A stretch of DNA of 64,000 bases from Mycobacterium lepromatosis (lineage in GTDB: Bacteria; Actinomycetota; Actinomycetes; Mycobacteriales; Mycobacteriaceae), in NCBI RefSeq assembly GCF_000975265.2, contig NZ_CP083405.1:2728001-2792000 (forward strand), in the 5' to 3' direction. How positions within the stretch are numbered: position 1 is the first letter of the stretch; every line of letters starts with the position of its first letter. Positions 48,289-57,769 of the stretch are shown piece after piece. The notes beneath the pieces were generated by a model. That model saw only the letters and a program-made list of their open reading frames with translations. It was not told the origin of the DNA and ran no database searches. Position numbers and translations under genes: made by a program.

Positions 48289-49892
48289 GCACCATCTTTG
48301 ATGTCCGCAACCTGAAGCTACTGAGGCTGTCACAACCACCAGTTATGGTCGGGTCGTTGGTGGTGGTACTAGCCCTCGTCGTCGGATTCGTCGGTTGGAG
48401 GCTGTACCAGAAGCTGACAAACAACACCGTCGTTGCTTACTTCTCTGCGGCGAACGCGCTCTATGCCGGAGACAAGGTCCAGATCATGGGTTTGCGCGTT
48501 GGCTCGATAGACTCGATCGTGCCAGCCGGCGACAGGATGAAGGTGACTTTTCACTATCAAAACAAGTACAAGGTTCCTGCCAATGCGTCCGCGGTTATCC
48601 TCAACCCCACCTTGGTGGCGTCCCGCTCGATCCAGTTGGAGCCGCCTTATAAGGGTGGCCCTGTGTTGGGAGATAATGCGGTGATACCGCTCGAGCGCAC
48701 CCAGGTTCCGGTGGAATGGGACGAACTGCGGGATAGCATAACCAAAATTATCTCCAAACTCGGCCCGACTAAAGAGCAGCCGAAAGGTCCGTTCGGTGAC
48801 GTCATCGCATCGTTCGCCGATGGGCTGGCCGGTAAAGGCAAGCAGATCAATACCACGCTGGACAGCCTCTCGAGGGCGTTGACCGCACTGAACGAGGGTC
48901 GTGGCGACTTTTTCTCGGTGCTACGCAGCTTGGCGCTGTTCGTCAACGCACTGCACACCGACGATCAGCAGTTTGTTGCCTTGAACCAAAACCTGGCCGA
49001 CTTCACCACTCGACTTGCACATTCCGACACCGATTTGTCCAGTGCGTTACAGCAATTCGACAGTGTGTTGTCCACAGTGCGTCCGTTCCTCGTTAAGAAC
49101 CGCGAGGTACTAGCCGCCGACGTCAATAACCTGGCCACAGTGACCACCACGGTGGTTCAGCCGGAATCGCTGAATGGGGTGGAAACCTTTCTGCACATCG
49201 CCCCGACGGCCACGGCGAATCTCAACCAGATTTATCACCCGGCTCACGGTTCCGTTGTCGGTGTTCCGTCGATCACCAACTTCGCAAACCCGATGCAGTT
49301 CATTTGCAGCGCAATTCAAGCTGGCAGCAGATTAGGGTATCAGGAGTCCGCCGAACTTTGTGCACAATATCTTTCCCCAGTCCTGGATGCAATCAAGTTC
49401 AACTATTTCCCGTTTGGTTTAAACCTGTTCAGTACGGCGGAAGTGCTTCCCAAGGAGGTCGCCTACTCTGAGGCGCGGCTGCAGCCGCCGAATGGATACA
49501 AGGACACGACCGTCCCGGGGATCTGGGTGCCGGACACGCCGTTGTCGCACCGCAACACCCAACCCGGCTGGATCGTCGCCCCGGGAATGCAAGGGCAGCA
49601 GGTAGGTCCGATCACGGCGGCCCTGCTGACTCCCGACTCGCTGGCCGAGCTCATGGGTGGCCCAGATATCGCACCTATTCAATCCAACCTGCAGACGCCG
49701 CCAGGACCGCCGAACGCATACGATGAGTACCCGGTGCTGCCACCTATCGGCTTGCAGGCATCGGTGCCGATACCGCTAACAAGACCGGATGTGGTGCCCG
49801 GTCCGATTGCTCCGACACCGGCGCCAACGTTGGTGCCTGCAGCTAACGTCGGCGACCCGCCGTTGCCCGCTGAGCTAGGAGAGGGCCAGTGA
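48285..49892 (+). CDS. mce1D: Mce-family protein Mce1D (535 aa)
   Basis: Fourth MCE subunit. It starts at TTG 48285, overlapping the mce1C stop as TTGA, with GGGAGG (48270-48275) as ribosome site. An N-terminal helix (VGSLVVVLALVVGFVGWRLY), the MCE domain (VVAYFSAANALYAGDKVQIM and GLRVGSIDSI), helices with AFADGLAGKGKQINTTLDSL-like repeats, and a C-terminal Pro-rich tail (VPIPLTRPDVVPGPIAPTP) follow. KFNYFPFGLN and NTQPGWIVAPGMQGQQVGPI are conserved in the family. The stop overlaps the mce1E GTG (GTGA). Confidence 0.95.
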   Translation: MSTIFDVRNLKLLRLSQPPVMVGSLVVVLALVVGFVGWRLYQKLTNNTVVAYFSAANALYAGDKVQIMGLRVGSIDSIVPAGDRMKVTFHYQNKYKVPANASAVILNPTLVASRSIQLEPPYKGGPVLGDNAVIPLERTQVPVEWDELRDSITKIISKLGPTKEQPKGPFGDVIASFADGLAGKGKQINTTLDSLSRALTALNEGRGDFFSVLRSLALFVNALHTDDQQFVALNQNLADFTTRLAHSDTDLSSALQQFDSVLSTVRPFLVKNREVLAADVNNLATVTTTVVQPESLNGVETFLHIAPTATANLNQIYHPAHGSVVGVPSITNFANPMQFICSAIQAGSRLGYQESAELCAQYLSPVLDAIKFNYFPFGLNLFSTAEVLPKEVAYSEARLQPPNGYKDTTVPGIWVPDTPLSHRNTQPGWIVAPGMQGQQVGPITAALLTPDSLAELMGGPDIAPIQSNLQTPPGPPNAYDEYPVLPPIGLQASVPIPLTRPDVVPGPIAPTPAPTLVPAANVGDPPLPAELGEGQ

Positions 49893-51067
49893 GGTGTGCA
49901 ATGAGTGCGGTACGGGCCAGCCGGCTGCGTAACCGTACCTGGCGGGGGCTGGTGTTGCTGGTGGTCGCGCTGTCGCTGAGCTCGTGTAGCTGGCGTGGAA
50001 TTTCTAACGTCTCGATTCCGGGTGGTCCGGGCAGCGGCAAGGGAACCTACACCATCTATGTGCAGGTGCCGGACACGCTGGCGATTAACGGCAACAGCAA
50101 GGTGATGGTTGCTGACGTGACAGTAGGCTCGATACGCGCCATCAACTTGAAGAACTGGGTGGCCACCCTGACTCTGGGTTTAAACAAGAACGTCCAGCTA
50201 CCGAAGAACGCCACCGCTAAGATCGGTCAGACCAGTTTGTTGGGCTCTCAGCATGTGGAGTTGGCTGCACCGGCGAACCCGTCGCTGGAATTGCTCAAGA
50301 ATGGTGACACCATCCCGCTGAAGAATTCGTCGGCGTTCCCCACCACCGAACAAACATTAGCCAGTCTCTCCCTGGTCTTGCGCGGAGGTGGCATTCCGAA
50401 CCTGGAAACGCTGACGAACGAGGTCTTCAATATCTTCCACGGGCGAGCCGACCAGATCCATGCCTTCCTAACAAAGCTGGATACCTTTGTTAGCCAACTC
50501 AACCAGCAACGCAATGACATCACCCACGCCATCGACTCGACCAACCGACTGCTGACCTATGTGGGTGGCCGTTCTGATGTCCTCGATCGAATACTGACCG
50601 ACATCCCGCCGCTGATCAAGCATTTCACCGACACCAAAAACTTGCTTATCAACGCTATTGGTTCGGTTGGACAACTTAGCCAGGTCGCCGATCAGTACTT
50701 GTCGGAGACACGTGACCCTCTGCACACCGACCTTCAAGCGTTGGCATGTCCGCTGCGGGAATTCGGCCGTGGTGCGCCGTATTTAATCGGCGCGCTAAAG
50801 TTGATCCTGACCCAGCCGTACGACGTCGACACTGTTTCGAAAATAATGCGGGGCGACTACCAGAATGTGTCGCTGACGTTAGACGTCACTTACAGCGCCA
50901 TGGACAATGCGGTTCTTACTGGTACCGGATTTTCTGGGGCTCTCCGTGCCCTCGAGCAATCCTTTGGTCGCGATCCTGAGACAATGATCCCCGACGTCCG
51001 CTACACGCCGAACCCCAATGACGCACCCGGCGGACCGTTGGTGGAAAGGGCCGATAGGCGATGCTGA
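49889..51067 (+). CDS. lprK: Mce-family lipoprotein LprK (Mce1E, 392 aa)
   Basis: The lipoprotein MCE subunit, anchored through a lipid instead of a helix. The signal peptide GLVLLVVALSLSSC carries the lipobox LSSC with Cys near residue 32. The MCE domain follows (YTIYVQVPDTLAINGNSKVM and VADVTVGSIRAINL), then a helical domain and a tail ending TPNPNDAPGGPLVERADRRC. The start is GTG 49889, coupled to the mce1D stop. An ATG at 49901 would remove four residues and is equally plausible. The stop overlaps mce1F by seven bases. Confidence 0.95.
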   Translation: MRCAMSAVRASRLRNRTWRGLVLLVVALSLSSCSWRGISNVSIPGGPGSGKGTYTIYVQVPDTLAINGNSKVMVADVTVGSIRAINLKNWVATLTLGLNKNVQLPKNATAKIGQTSLLGSQHVELAAPANPSLELLKNGDTIPLKNSSAFPTTEQTLASLSLVLRGGGIPNLETLTNEVFNIFHGRADQIHAFLTKLDTFVSQLNQQRNDITHAIDSTNRLLTYVGGRSDVLDRILTDIPPLIKHFTDTKNLLINAIGSVGQLSQVADQYLSETRDPLHTDLQALACPLREFGRGAPYLIGALKLILTQPYDVDTVSKIMRGDYQNVSLTLDVTYSAMDNAVLTGTGFSGALRALEQSFGRDPETMIPDVRYTPNPNDAPGGPLVERADRRC

Positions 51068-52611
51068 CTCCTCTCATCAGACGGCAGCTGGCCTTATTTG
51101 CCATCCTGACCGCCATTTCGTTGACTGTCCTGGGCGTGTATTACTTGCAGATTCCAAGTCTGGTGGGTGTCGGTCGGTATTCGCTGAAGGCGGAGCTGTC
51201 CGCAACGGGCGGGCTGTATCCGGCGGCCAACGTGACCTACCGCGGCATAACTATTGGCAAGGTCACCGATGTCGAGCCGACAGCAACGGGTGCCGAAGCG
51301 ACGATGAGTATCGACAGTCGCTACAAGATCCCGATCGATTCAACGGCGAACGTGCACTCGGTGTCGGCGGTTGGTGAACAGTATCTGGACCTGGTGTCGA
51401 CCGGGAACCCCGACAAGTACTTGGCACCCGGACAAACCATCACTAAGAGTAAGTTGCCCAGTGAGATCGGGCCGGCACTGGACTCCGTTAACCGAGGGCT
51501 TGCCGCGTTGCCGAAGGAAAAGATCGGCTCGCTACTCGACGAGACAGCGCAAGCAGTCGGCGGATTGGGTCCGGTTCTGCAACGGTTAGTTGGTTCAACT
51601 CAGGCGATTGTTGACGCTTTCAAGACCAACATCACCGATGTCAACGACATCACACAAAACTCTGGGCCGATCCTGGACAGCCAAGTCAAATCCGATAATG
51701 CAATTGAGCGTTGGGCGCACAACCTGAATATCCTGGCAGCGCAGCCTGCACGACAAGATCAGCATTTGAAAAGTATTCTGTCCCAGGCGGTGCCGACCTC
51801 CGATGAGGTAAACGCGGTATTCAGTGACGTGCGAGATGCACTTCCACAGACGCTGGCGAACTTCGAGATCCTGATCGACATGCTCAAGCGCTACCACCAT
51901 GGTGTGGAGCAAATGCTGGTGTCTCTGCCGCAAGGTGCTTCAATTGCGCAGACGGCGTCAGCGTCGTTCCCGAATATGGCCGCCCTCGATCTGGCGTTGT
52001 CGATCAACCAGCCGCCGCCTTGTCTAACTGGCTTCATTCCAGCAGCAGAGTGGCGGTCGCCGGCCGACACCAGCCTACAGCCGTTGCCGATCGGTACGTA
52101 CTGCAAGATCCCGATGGACACTCCGGCTAACAGCGTGCGCGGATCGCGAAACATTCCGTGCGTCGATGTCCCCGGCAAGAGGGCTGCCTCGCCACGGGAA
52201 TGCCGCGACCCCAAACCGTACGTTCCGCTGGGGACCAACCCCTGGTTCGGCGACCCGAACCAGCTCCTGACCTGTCCGGCGCCCGGAGCGCGCTGCGATC
52301 AGCCGGTCAAGCCAGGCTTGGTGATTCCGGCGCCAACGGTTGACAACGGCCTGAACCCGATGCCCGCTGACCGGCTGCCGGGGACACCGCCGCCGGTCAG
52401 CGATCCTTTGTCGCAGCCACGATTCGGTAGCGTACAGTGCAACGGACAGCAACCCAACCCGTGTGTCTACATTCCGAGCGGGCCTTCCTCGGCCGTATAC
52501 AGTCCCCAAAGCGGTGAACTGATAGGGCCCGACGGAATGAAATACGCTGTCGAAAACTCGACTAAAACAGGAGACGACGGATGGAAGGAGATGCTGGCAC
52601 CAGCCGGCTGA
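51061..52611 (+). CDS. mce1F: Mce-family protein Mce1F (516 aa)
   Basis: Sixth MCE subunit. ATG 51061 lies inside the end of lprK. N-terminal helix (LALFAILTAISLTVLGVYYL), MCE domain (SLKAELSATGGLYPAANVTY with RGITIGKVTDV), tunnel helices (NRGLAALPKEKIGSLLDETA), then an extended Pro/Cys-containing tail with KIPMDTPANSVRGSRNIPC, CPAPGARC and CNGQQPNPCVYIPSGPSS. Length matches the family. The next gene starts 10 bases after its stop, so the operon continues into the Mce-associated genes. Confidence 0.95.
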   Translation: MLTPLIRRQLALFAILTAISLTVLGVYYLQIPSLVGVGRYSLKAELSATGGLYPAANVTYRGITIGKVTDVEPTATGAEATMSIDSRYKIPIDSTANVHSVSAVGEQYLDLVSTGNPDKYLAPGQTITKSKLPSEIGPALDSVNRGLAALPKEKIGSLLDETAQAVGGLGPVLQRLVGSTQAIVDAFKTNITDVNDITQNSGPILDSQVKSDNAIERWAHNLNILAAQPARQDQHLKSILSQAVPTSDEVNAVFSDVRDALPQTLANFEILIDMLKRYHHGVEQMLVSLPQGASIAQTASASFPNMAALDLALSINQPPPCLTGFIPAAEWRSPADTSLQPLPIGTYCKIPMDTPANSVRGSRNIPCVDVPGKRAASPRECRDPKPYVPLGTNPWFGDPNQLLTCPAPGARCDQPVKPGLVIPAPTVDNGLNPMPADRLPGTPPPVSDPLSQPRFGSVQCNGQQPNPCVYIPSGPSSAVYSPQSGELIGPDGMKYAVENSTKTGDDGWKEMLAPAG

Positions 52612-52621
52612 ACCCCCACCG

Positions 52622-53281
52622 ATGTTGACGCTTAGTCGTTTGCGAATGATTTCCCGCAGATCCGGGCGGAAAATTCGACAGGACTCCGGGCTCGAGGCCG
52701 GCCACGCCGGAACCGAACTGACCACCGCAGAATTGCCAGAATCGAGAGTCGCAGCCGACGATTCCGGTGTCACGCTTAACCGGTCGCGTTTGGGTCGCGG
52801 GTGGCTTGCTGGTATCGCTGCAGCGCTTCTCCTGGCCAGCGGTGGCATAGGGACCGGCGGCTACTGCGCGCTGCGTTACCACCAGGAAAGCCAAGCGATA
52901 GCGCGCAATGACACTGCAGCACTGAGGACGGCGGTGGATTGTGTTGCGGCAACGCAGGCTCCAGACAGCAATGCAATGGCGACAAGTGAACAGAAGATCA
53001 TCGACTGCGGTACCGATGCTTTCCACGCCCAAGCTTTGCTGTACACGAACATGCTCGTTCAAGCATATCAGGCTGCGAACGTACACGTTCAGGTGTCTGA
53101 TGTGAGGGCAGCGGTCGAGCGTCACAACAACGACGGTTCTATCGATGTGCTCGTCGCACTCCGCGTCAAGTTGTCTAACGATCATGCGCACAACCAAGAA
53201 ACCGGCTACCGCCTGCGGGTGAAAATGGCGCCCGCTGAGGGACAATACAAGATTTCCAAGCTAGACCAGGTGACGAAGTGA
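52622..53281 (+). CDS. mam1A: Mce-associated membrane protein, Rv0175-like (219 aa)
   Basis: A bitopic Mce-associated protein. A basic, Arg-rich cytosolic start (LSRLRMISRRSGRKIRQ), a membrane helix GWLAGIAAALLLASGGIGTG near residues 60-80, and an outer NTF2-like domain with two Cys (DCVAATQAPDSNA and IIDCGTDAF) follow. Such proteins stabilise or accompany the Mce complex. ATG 52622 is used; ATG 52646 would give the shorter start MISRRSGRK similar to M. tuberculosis. Its stop overlaps the next GTG by four bases. Confidence 0.9.
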   Translation: MLTLSRLRMISRRSGRKIRQDSGLEAGHAGTELTTAELPESRVAADDSGVTLNRSRLGRGWLAGIAAALLLASGGIGTGGYCALRYHQESQAIARNDTAALRTAVDCVAATQAPDSNAMATSEQKIIDCGTDAFHAQALLYTNMLVQAYQAANVHVQVSDVRAAVERHNNDGSIDVLVALRVKLSNDHAHNQETGYRLRVKMAPAEGQYKISKLDQVTK

Positions 53282-54255
53282 CGGTGGTGGTCGAGGAGAG
53301 TCAGACTGCCGCAGTCATCCCAAAGCCATCGTCGAATAGCTTGGCGCCATGGCATCTTCGGTTGTTCGCACTAGCTGTTGATGTTCTTCCGGGTCTCGTT
53401 GTGGTGTCGACGATGGCGTTGGTCGTTCTCACTGTCCCCCTGCGCAGCGCGTGGTGGTGGCTGTGCATGACAGTTGGCGCCGCCGTTATCCTGTCGATGC
53501 TGGTTAACCGGTTGCTATTGCCGACAATCATCGGTTGGAGCTTGGGACGTGCCCTGTGTGGCATCGCGGTGGTCATGTGCGATGGGGCAGACATCGGTCC
53601 GTGGCGGTTGTTGCTGCGGGATCTGGCCCACCTACTCGACACGGCCACGGTGCTCGTGGGCTGGCTCTGGCCACTGTGGGATTCACGCCGCCGCACCTTT
53701 GCTGACATATTGTTGCGCACCGAAGTGCGTTGCGTCCAAGCGGTCGAGCAACAGCGCACCATACGGTGGTGGGTCTCAGTGACACTGCTGACCGCGGCAG
53801 GGGTGTGCCTGGGTGGTGCCGTAGTGAGCTGTGCGGTGGTGTACTCGCATGATCGGGCGGTCGACCAAACTCGCGCGCAGATTGCGATTCAGGGGCCGAA
53901 GATGGTCGCGCAGATGCTGACCTACGATCCAAAGTCGCTGCGTGACGATTTCGCACACGCCCAATCGCTGGCCAGTGACAAATATCGGCACCAGCTAGCT
54001 GCGCAACAGGACGTAGTGGAGAAGGGGCACCCGGTCATCAACGAATATTGGTCGACAGCGGGCGCGATACAGTCGGCTACGCCGGACCGTGCGACGATGT
54101 TGTTGTTTATGCAGGGCCGGCGCGGCGCAGCGCCCGGCGAACGCTACATCAGTGCAACCGTTCGGGTGAGTTTCGCTAAAGACGAGCACAACCATTGGCT
54201 CGTTGACGACCTCACCGTGTTGACCAAACTGAGAACACCCGGGAATGGAAAATGA
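53278..54255 (+). CDS. mam1B: RDD-family Mce-associated membrane protein, Rv0176-like (325 aa)
   Basis: A protein with an N-terminal RDD domain: APWHLRLFALAVDVLPGLVV contains the Arg and Asp of the name, followed by helices and the second Asp region ADIGPWRLLLRDLAHLLDT. An outer Mce-associated domain follows the helix LLTAAGVCLGGAVVSCAVVY. The tail ends HWLVDDLTVLTKLRTPG, the conserved strand of this family. GTG 53278 overlaps the preceding stop. Its own stop overlaps the next ATG (ATGA). It probably lies in the inner membrane as part of the Mce1 machinery; the precise role is unknown. Confidence 0.9.
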   Translation: MTVVVEESQTAAVIPKPSSNSLAPWHLRLFALAVDVLPGLVVVSTMALVVLTVPLRSAWWWLCMTVGAAVILSMLVNRLLLPTIIGWSLGRALCGIAVVMCDGADIGPWRLLLRDLAHLLDTATVLVGWLWPLWDSRRRTFADILLRTEVRCVQAVEQQRTIRWWVSVTLLTAAGVCLGGAVVSCAVVYSHDRAVDQTRAQIAIQGPKMVAQMLTYDPKSLRDDFAHAQSLASDKYRHQLAAQQDVVEKGHPVINEYWSTAGAIQSATPDRATMLLFMQGRRGAAPGERYISATVRVSFAKDEHNHWLVDDLTVLTKLRTPGNGK

Positions 54256-54806
54256 GTCCCCGCCGCAAGTTTCCACCAGGAGAGGGATCGCTGCTCATAG
54301 CGCGTACGGTGGCGTCGCAGCAACGATGGGGGTTACCGTTTGCTGCTACGGTTGCTGGGTTGGTCATGTTGGCGGCACTCACGGCATCCACCTTGATGTC
54401 GATCTCCCATGCATCCCGTGAACGTGCTGCGGCAAAAGACCAGCAGGTGCTCAGCTACGTCAAATGGTTCATGGCGCAGTTCACGACCCTTGATCCGTAT
54501 CACGCCAATGAATATGTAGCACGGATATTGACACAAGCGACCGGTGACTTCGCTAAGCAGTACCACGAGAAGGTGAACGAGATCCTCCTCCAGGTCGCTC
54601 GAGCTGAACCTGCCACTGGCACCGTGCTCGACGCCGGTGTGGAAAGGTGGAACGACGACGGCAGCGCCAATGTGTTGGTAGCCACTGAAGTCACCTCCAA
54701 GTCTCCAGATGAAAAGCAGGTATTAGAGAACATAAATCGTTGGACGGCAACCGCAACTCGAGAAGGGAATCAGTGGAAGATCAGCAACCTGTTGCAGGTG
54801 ATCTGA
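54252..54806 (+). CDS. mam1C: Mce-associated membrane protein, Rv0177-like (184 aa)
   Basis: A short protein with one helix (FAATVAGLVMLAALTASTLM, about residues 28-47) and an outer NTF2-like domain: VLSYVKWFMAQFTTLDPYHA, YVARILTQATGDFAKQYHEK, and the end WTATATREGNQWKISNLLQV. This arrangement repeats in the neighbouring genes, which look like diverged duplicates. Start by ATGA overlap. It overlaps the next gene's coding start by 34 bases. Confidence 0.9.
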   Translation: MSPRRKFPPGEGSLLIARTVASQQRWGLPFAATVAGLVMLAALTASTLMSISHASRERAAAKDQQVLSYVKWFMAQFTTLDPYHANEYVARILTQATGDFAKQYHEKVNEILLQVARAEPATGTVLDAGVERWNDDGSANVLVATEVTSKSPDEKQVLENINRWTATATREGNQWKISNLLQVI

Positions 54807-55450
54807 CAGACGCCGCGGGAATCTCCCCCAATAAGATCGCCTGTGCAGCGGGAGAACAAGCAAGCGGTTACGTTGAGAACCAAGAGAAGACACCTGTGGC
54901 AGCAGCTGAAAACGGTAGCTCCTGGAGGAATCGACGGGCCGGTCAGTGGACGGCTATCGCCGTCGTGGTAGCCGCGGTGCTATTCGTTGGCTCCGCAGCG
55001 TTTGCGGGCGCAGCCGTGCAGCCCTACCTAGCTGATCGCGCCACCGCCGCAGTCAAGCTCGAAGTGGCGCGGACGGCGGCTAACGCGATCACGGTTCTGT
55101 GGACTTATAACCCGGAGAACATAGACACTCTAGCTGACCGCGCGGCGACCTACCTCAGCGGCGATTTTGGGGCCCAGTACCGCAAATTCGTCGATGCTAT
55201 CGTCGGCCCCAACAAACAGACCAAAATAACCAACAGCACCGAGGTCACCGCCGTAGCGGTCGAATCGCTGGATGCTTCGAATGCCATCGCCATTGTGTAT
55301 ACCAACACCACATCCACCAGCCCACTGACCAAAAACATTCCGTCGCTGAAATATCTATCCTACCGGTTGTTTATGAAACGTAGTGCCGTCCGCTGGTTGG
55401 TAACCAGGATGACGACCATCACTTCACTGGATTTGACGCCGAAGCTATAG
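54773..55450 (+). CDS. mam1D: Mce-associated membrane protein, Rv0178-like (about 225 aa)
   Basis: Fourth Mce-associated protein and last gene of the operon. An acidic, low-complexity cytosolic N-terminus, a helix (WTAIAVVVAAVLFVGSAAFA) and an outer domain with NAITVLWTYNPENIDTLADR and ATYLSGDFGAQYRKFVDAIV. I use GTG 54773 because AGAAGGGAA lies immediately upstream. An ATG at 54740 in the same frame would add 11 residues. It ends TTITSLDLTPKL. Beyond it the operon stops at about 800 bases of decayed DNA. Confidence 0.88.
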   Translation: MEDQQPVAGDLTDAAGISPNKIACAAGEQASGYVENQEKTPVAAAENGSSWRNRRAGQWTAIAVVVAAVLFVGSAAFAGAAVQPYLADRATAAVKLEVARTAANAITVLWTYNPENIDTLADRAATYLSGDFGAQYRKFVDAIVGPNKQTKITNSTEVTAVAVESLDASNAIAIVYTNTTSTSPLTKNIPSLKYLSYRLFMKRSAVRWLVTRMTTITSLDLTPKL

Positions 55451-56264
55451 CAGTCATGCTGCCCAGAAAAGCAGTTACAGCTGAGGATGATTGTGGCTGA
55501 AGCTATTTGACGACTAGTCGAATACGGATCAGCTAGGCGAGCCTTGCTCGTGCAAGTCTCACAGCAGTACCACTTGGATAACTTTGATGCACTGACGCCG
55601 GCCCACATACCCCTGGTGTCGCCGTAACACGATGGCCCATGAGCTATTGCCGTCGAGCAGGACTGCAGTTATAGTTGCCCAGGCTCCGAAACAAGTCTTG
55701 CATATTGTCTAGCACGTAGTTGTCGCTCTCGAAATATGTACATTTCGTCCTTTTGTTTTGCTTAGGAGTAAGGCCGTTCGCACTGCCTTGGGGCCGACAA
55801 ACACTGTCCGGCATTGTCAGCGCGGTCCAGGTCTCACTCTTTTACCCTACCAGGCTTTGCCTACCGGGGTAGGCTACGACTCCGGTGACTAGCTCTGATG
55901 TGGTGCGGCACCGGCTGCGGGTGGTTGTCCACGAAAGGCGCCTAACGGTGAACTGCAGCTGCTCTGATGCCACGACAGCCCCTCTGCCGGGCGGTACGTA
56001 GAAAAATTGGCGGTAATCGTGATTTGATCGGTTATCCAATTCGCTGCAACGCCTGCAAGAGTCCTTCGCTGGTGTGGGCTCAAGGGGGGTTCGCAGCATG
56101 TCTGGCTATCTTCATTGGTGTATATCACTCGGTGAGATGAAAGCCGTTACGCCGACTTCTTAACTCTTTCGGCTTTAATAAGAATATGACATACACAGCA
56201 TCAAGCACACAAGTCAAACTGTCAACTTAAATAGCAGAAAAATGACACTTCGGCTACGTTGGAA
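55451..56264. other. Decayed region at the expected lprO position
   Basis: In M. tuberculosis the lipoprotein gene lprO (Rv0179c) lies here. I could not recognise any lipobox or lprO peptide, and both strands are broken by stops. A GCCTACC-GG-GGTAGGC hairpin sits near 55858-55873. The area is best described as gene-free. Confidence 0.4.
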
Positions 56265-57611
56265 TTACTTTTGCTTGCTTGCATTTTTGTGTGATCTTAG
56301 GCGCGATTGGTGCCATTCGGCGATCGCCATCCCGACTGCCCCCGGAATTCGGTGGCACCCTCTACGGTCGTAGATGCGCGTGACGACACCACCCAGCAAC
56401 AACCCAATAGCCATGCCCAGAGCCGTCATCAACAATGCTTGCGACATACCGGCATCCGCATGACCCTTGAGGTACAGCAGTGACCGAACGCCAAGGAACA
56501 ACTGGTGCATCGGCTCGAATTCGGCCAGCCAGCGAAAGAACGGCGGTACCGCCTCTAGCGGAACCGTGGCGCCTGCCGACGGTAATCCGAGAATCATGAA
56601 GATAAACATGCTTACCAGCAGACCCATCGAGCCCAGCCCTGCGATCAGCGAGCTAGACGTGATACCCACTGCGCTGATTGCAAATACTCCGTAGAGCCAC
56701 AATTGCCAGGGTAGTGGGATGGGCATGCCAAGCCCGTGGGCGATGGCCAGGTAGACCGCCGATGTGAGAAGGGCCAGCACCACCATTAGACCCCATTTTA
56801 CCAACAGTGTGTGGAAGCGCGAGATATTGATCTGCTTGGCGTAACGATACACCGGTCCAAACTCGGTCGGTATGTAGCCAAGCATCGAATCTACCAGCGT
56901 GCTGACCACAATGCTGCCGGTAAAACCTGTTAGCAGTAGCAAAAGGGCGTAGTAGAAAGCCGATAGCCCGTTGCCAGTGCCATTCGGCAATGGGTTGTAA
57001 ATGGCGAATTTGATATCGATTGGACTGGTCAGACCTAGTGCCGACGCTCCGGTCAGTTGTGCCCCACCGATTTGAGCTGCTATCTCAGCCGTAAGTCGCT
57101 GGCCTGCTTTGCTATTCACCATAGTGATCGCCTGGGTGAGGGTCTGACCGGCGATACTAGATCCCAGTGTGCCTGCACGTGGGTTGCTTGAGATCGTGAT
57201 TACCGGCCGATCTGCATGTGTGGGCAGAACTGCGCTTGCCCCGAAAGCCCGCAGCTGGGACGAAAAGGTCGGCGGTATCACCGCCGAGCCATACACTCCG
57301 GCGCTGTCCAGCAGCTGCTGTGCTTTTCGGTAGGAAACCACGCGTACGTCAAACTTGTTCTTATCCAATCCGGCTAGCAGGCTCTCGACAATCTGTGCAC
57401 CTGTCGGCCCGGCATCCTCGTTCACTACAGCAATGGGGAAATGATGCAGGTTGGTTGTCGGATTCAAAATTCCGCCCAGATACAGCGCAGCCAGTGCCGA
57501 CATGATCGACAACGTGATGACAATCGGCGCCGCCCAGAACCGCACGGTCTGTATCGTTTTTGCATCGCAGGTAGAGCCGGACGCGGCGTGTAGTGACTGC
57601 GGTTGAGACAT
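56265..57611 (-). CDS. YhgE/DUF3533-type membrane protein, Rv0180c-like (448 aa)
   Basis: A membrane protein with a single N-terminal helix (APIVITLSIMSALAALYLGG), a large outer domain (HFPIAVVNEDAGPTGAQIVE, NKFDVRVVSYRKAQQLLDS and GVYGSAVIPPTFSSQLRAFG), then five or six helices (YYALLLLLTGFTGSIVVSTL, VGITSSSLIAGLGSMGLLVS). The layout matches the YhgE/Pip-like ABC-2-related family, which lacks its own ATPase; some members act in export. ATG 57611 is the family start. Upstream lies a 27-base tandem duplication. Intact, but the cargo is unknown. Confidence 0.85.
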   Translation of the reverse strand: MSQPQSLHAASGSTCDAKTIQTVRFWAAPIVITLSIMSALAALYLGGILNPTTNLHHFPIAVVNEDAGPTGAQIVESLLAGLDKNKFDVRVVSYRKAQQLLDSAGVYGSAVIPPTFSSQLRAFGASAVLPTHADRPVITISSNPRAGTLGSSIAGQTLTQAITMVNSKAGQRLTAEIAAQIGGAQLTGASALGLTSPIDIKFAIYNPLPNGTGNGLSAFYYALLLLLTGFTGSIVVSTLVDSMLGYIPTEFGPVYRYAKQINISRFHTLLVKWGLMVVLALLTSAVYLAIAHGLGMPIPLPWQLWLYGVFAISAVGITSSSLIAGLGSMGLLVSMFIFMILGLPSAGATVPLEAVPPFFRWLAEFEPMHQLFLGVRSLLYLKGHADAGMSQALLMTALGMAIGLLLGGVVTRIYDRRGCHRIPGAVGMAIAEWHQSRLRSHKNASKQK

Positions 57612-57648
57612 GCGGACTCCTATCTATCGTGCCCTAACACTTTATGTC

Positions 57649-57702
57649 GTCCGCACTGCCACACCTATAAAGAAAGTCCGCACTGCCACACCTATAAAGA
57701 AA
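57649..57702. repeat. Perfect 27-base tandem duplication upstream of the Rv0180c-like gene
   Basis: Bases 57649-57675 are repeated exactly at 57676-57702. The unit begins GTCCGCACTGCCACACC and ends TATAAAGAAA. The second copy's CTGCCACACC (57683-57692) also forms an inverted repeat with GGTGTGGCAG (57706-57715). The element starts 38 bases before the leftward start codon, in the promoter. Confidence 0.9.
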
Positions 57703-57769
57703 GATGGTGTGGCAGGCTTGGTCGTCTAACCTTGTGTGCCTCTCCTAGATCAACACCTCTCACGACGCG

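Noticed and set aside
53573..53956. A leftward 127-codon frame inside the Mce1-associated RDD gene
   Set aside because: Shadow of a conserved gene; the composition is Arg/Pro/Ser-rich with no family similarity.
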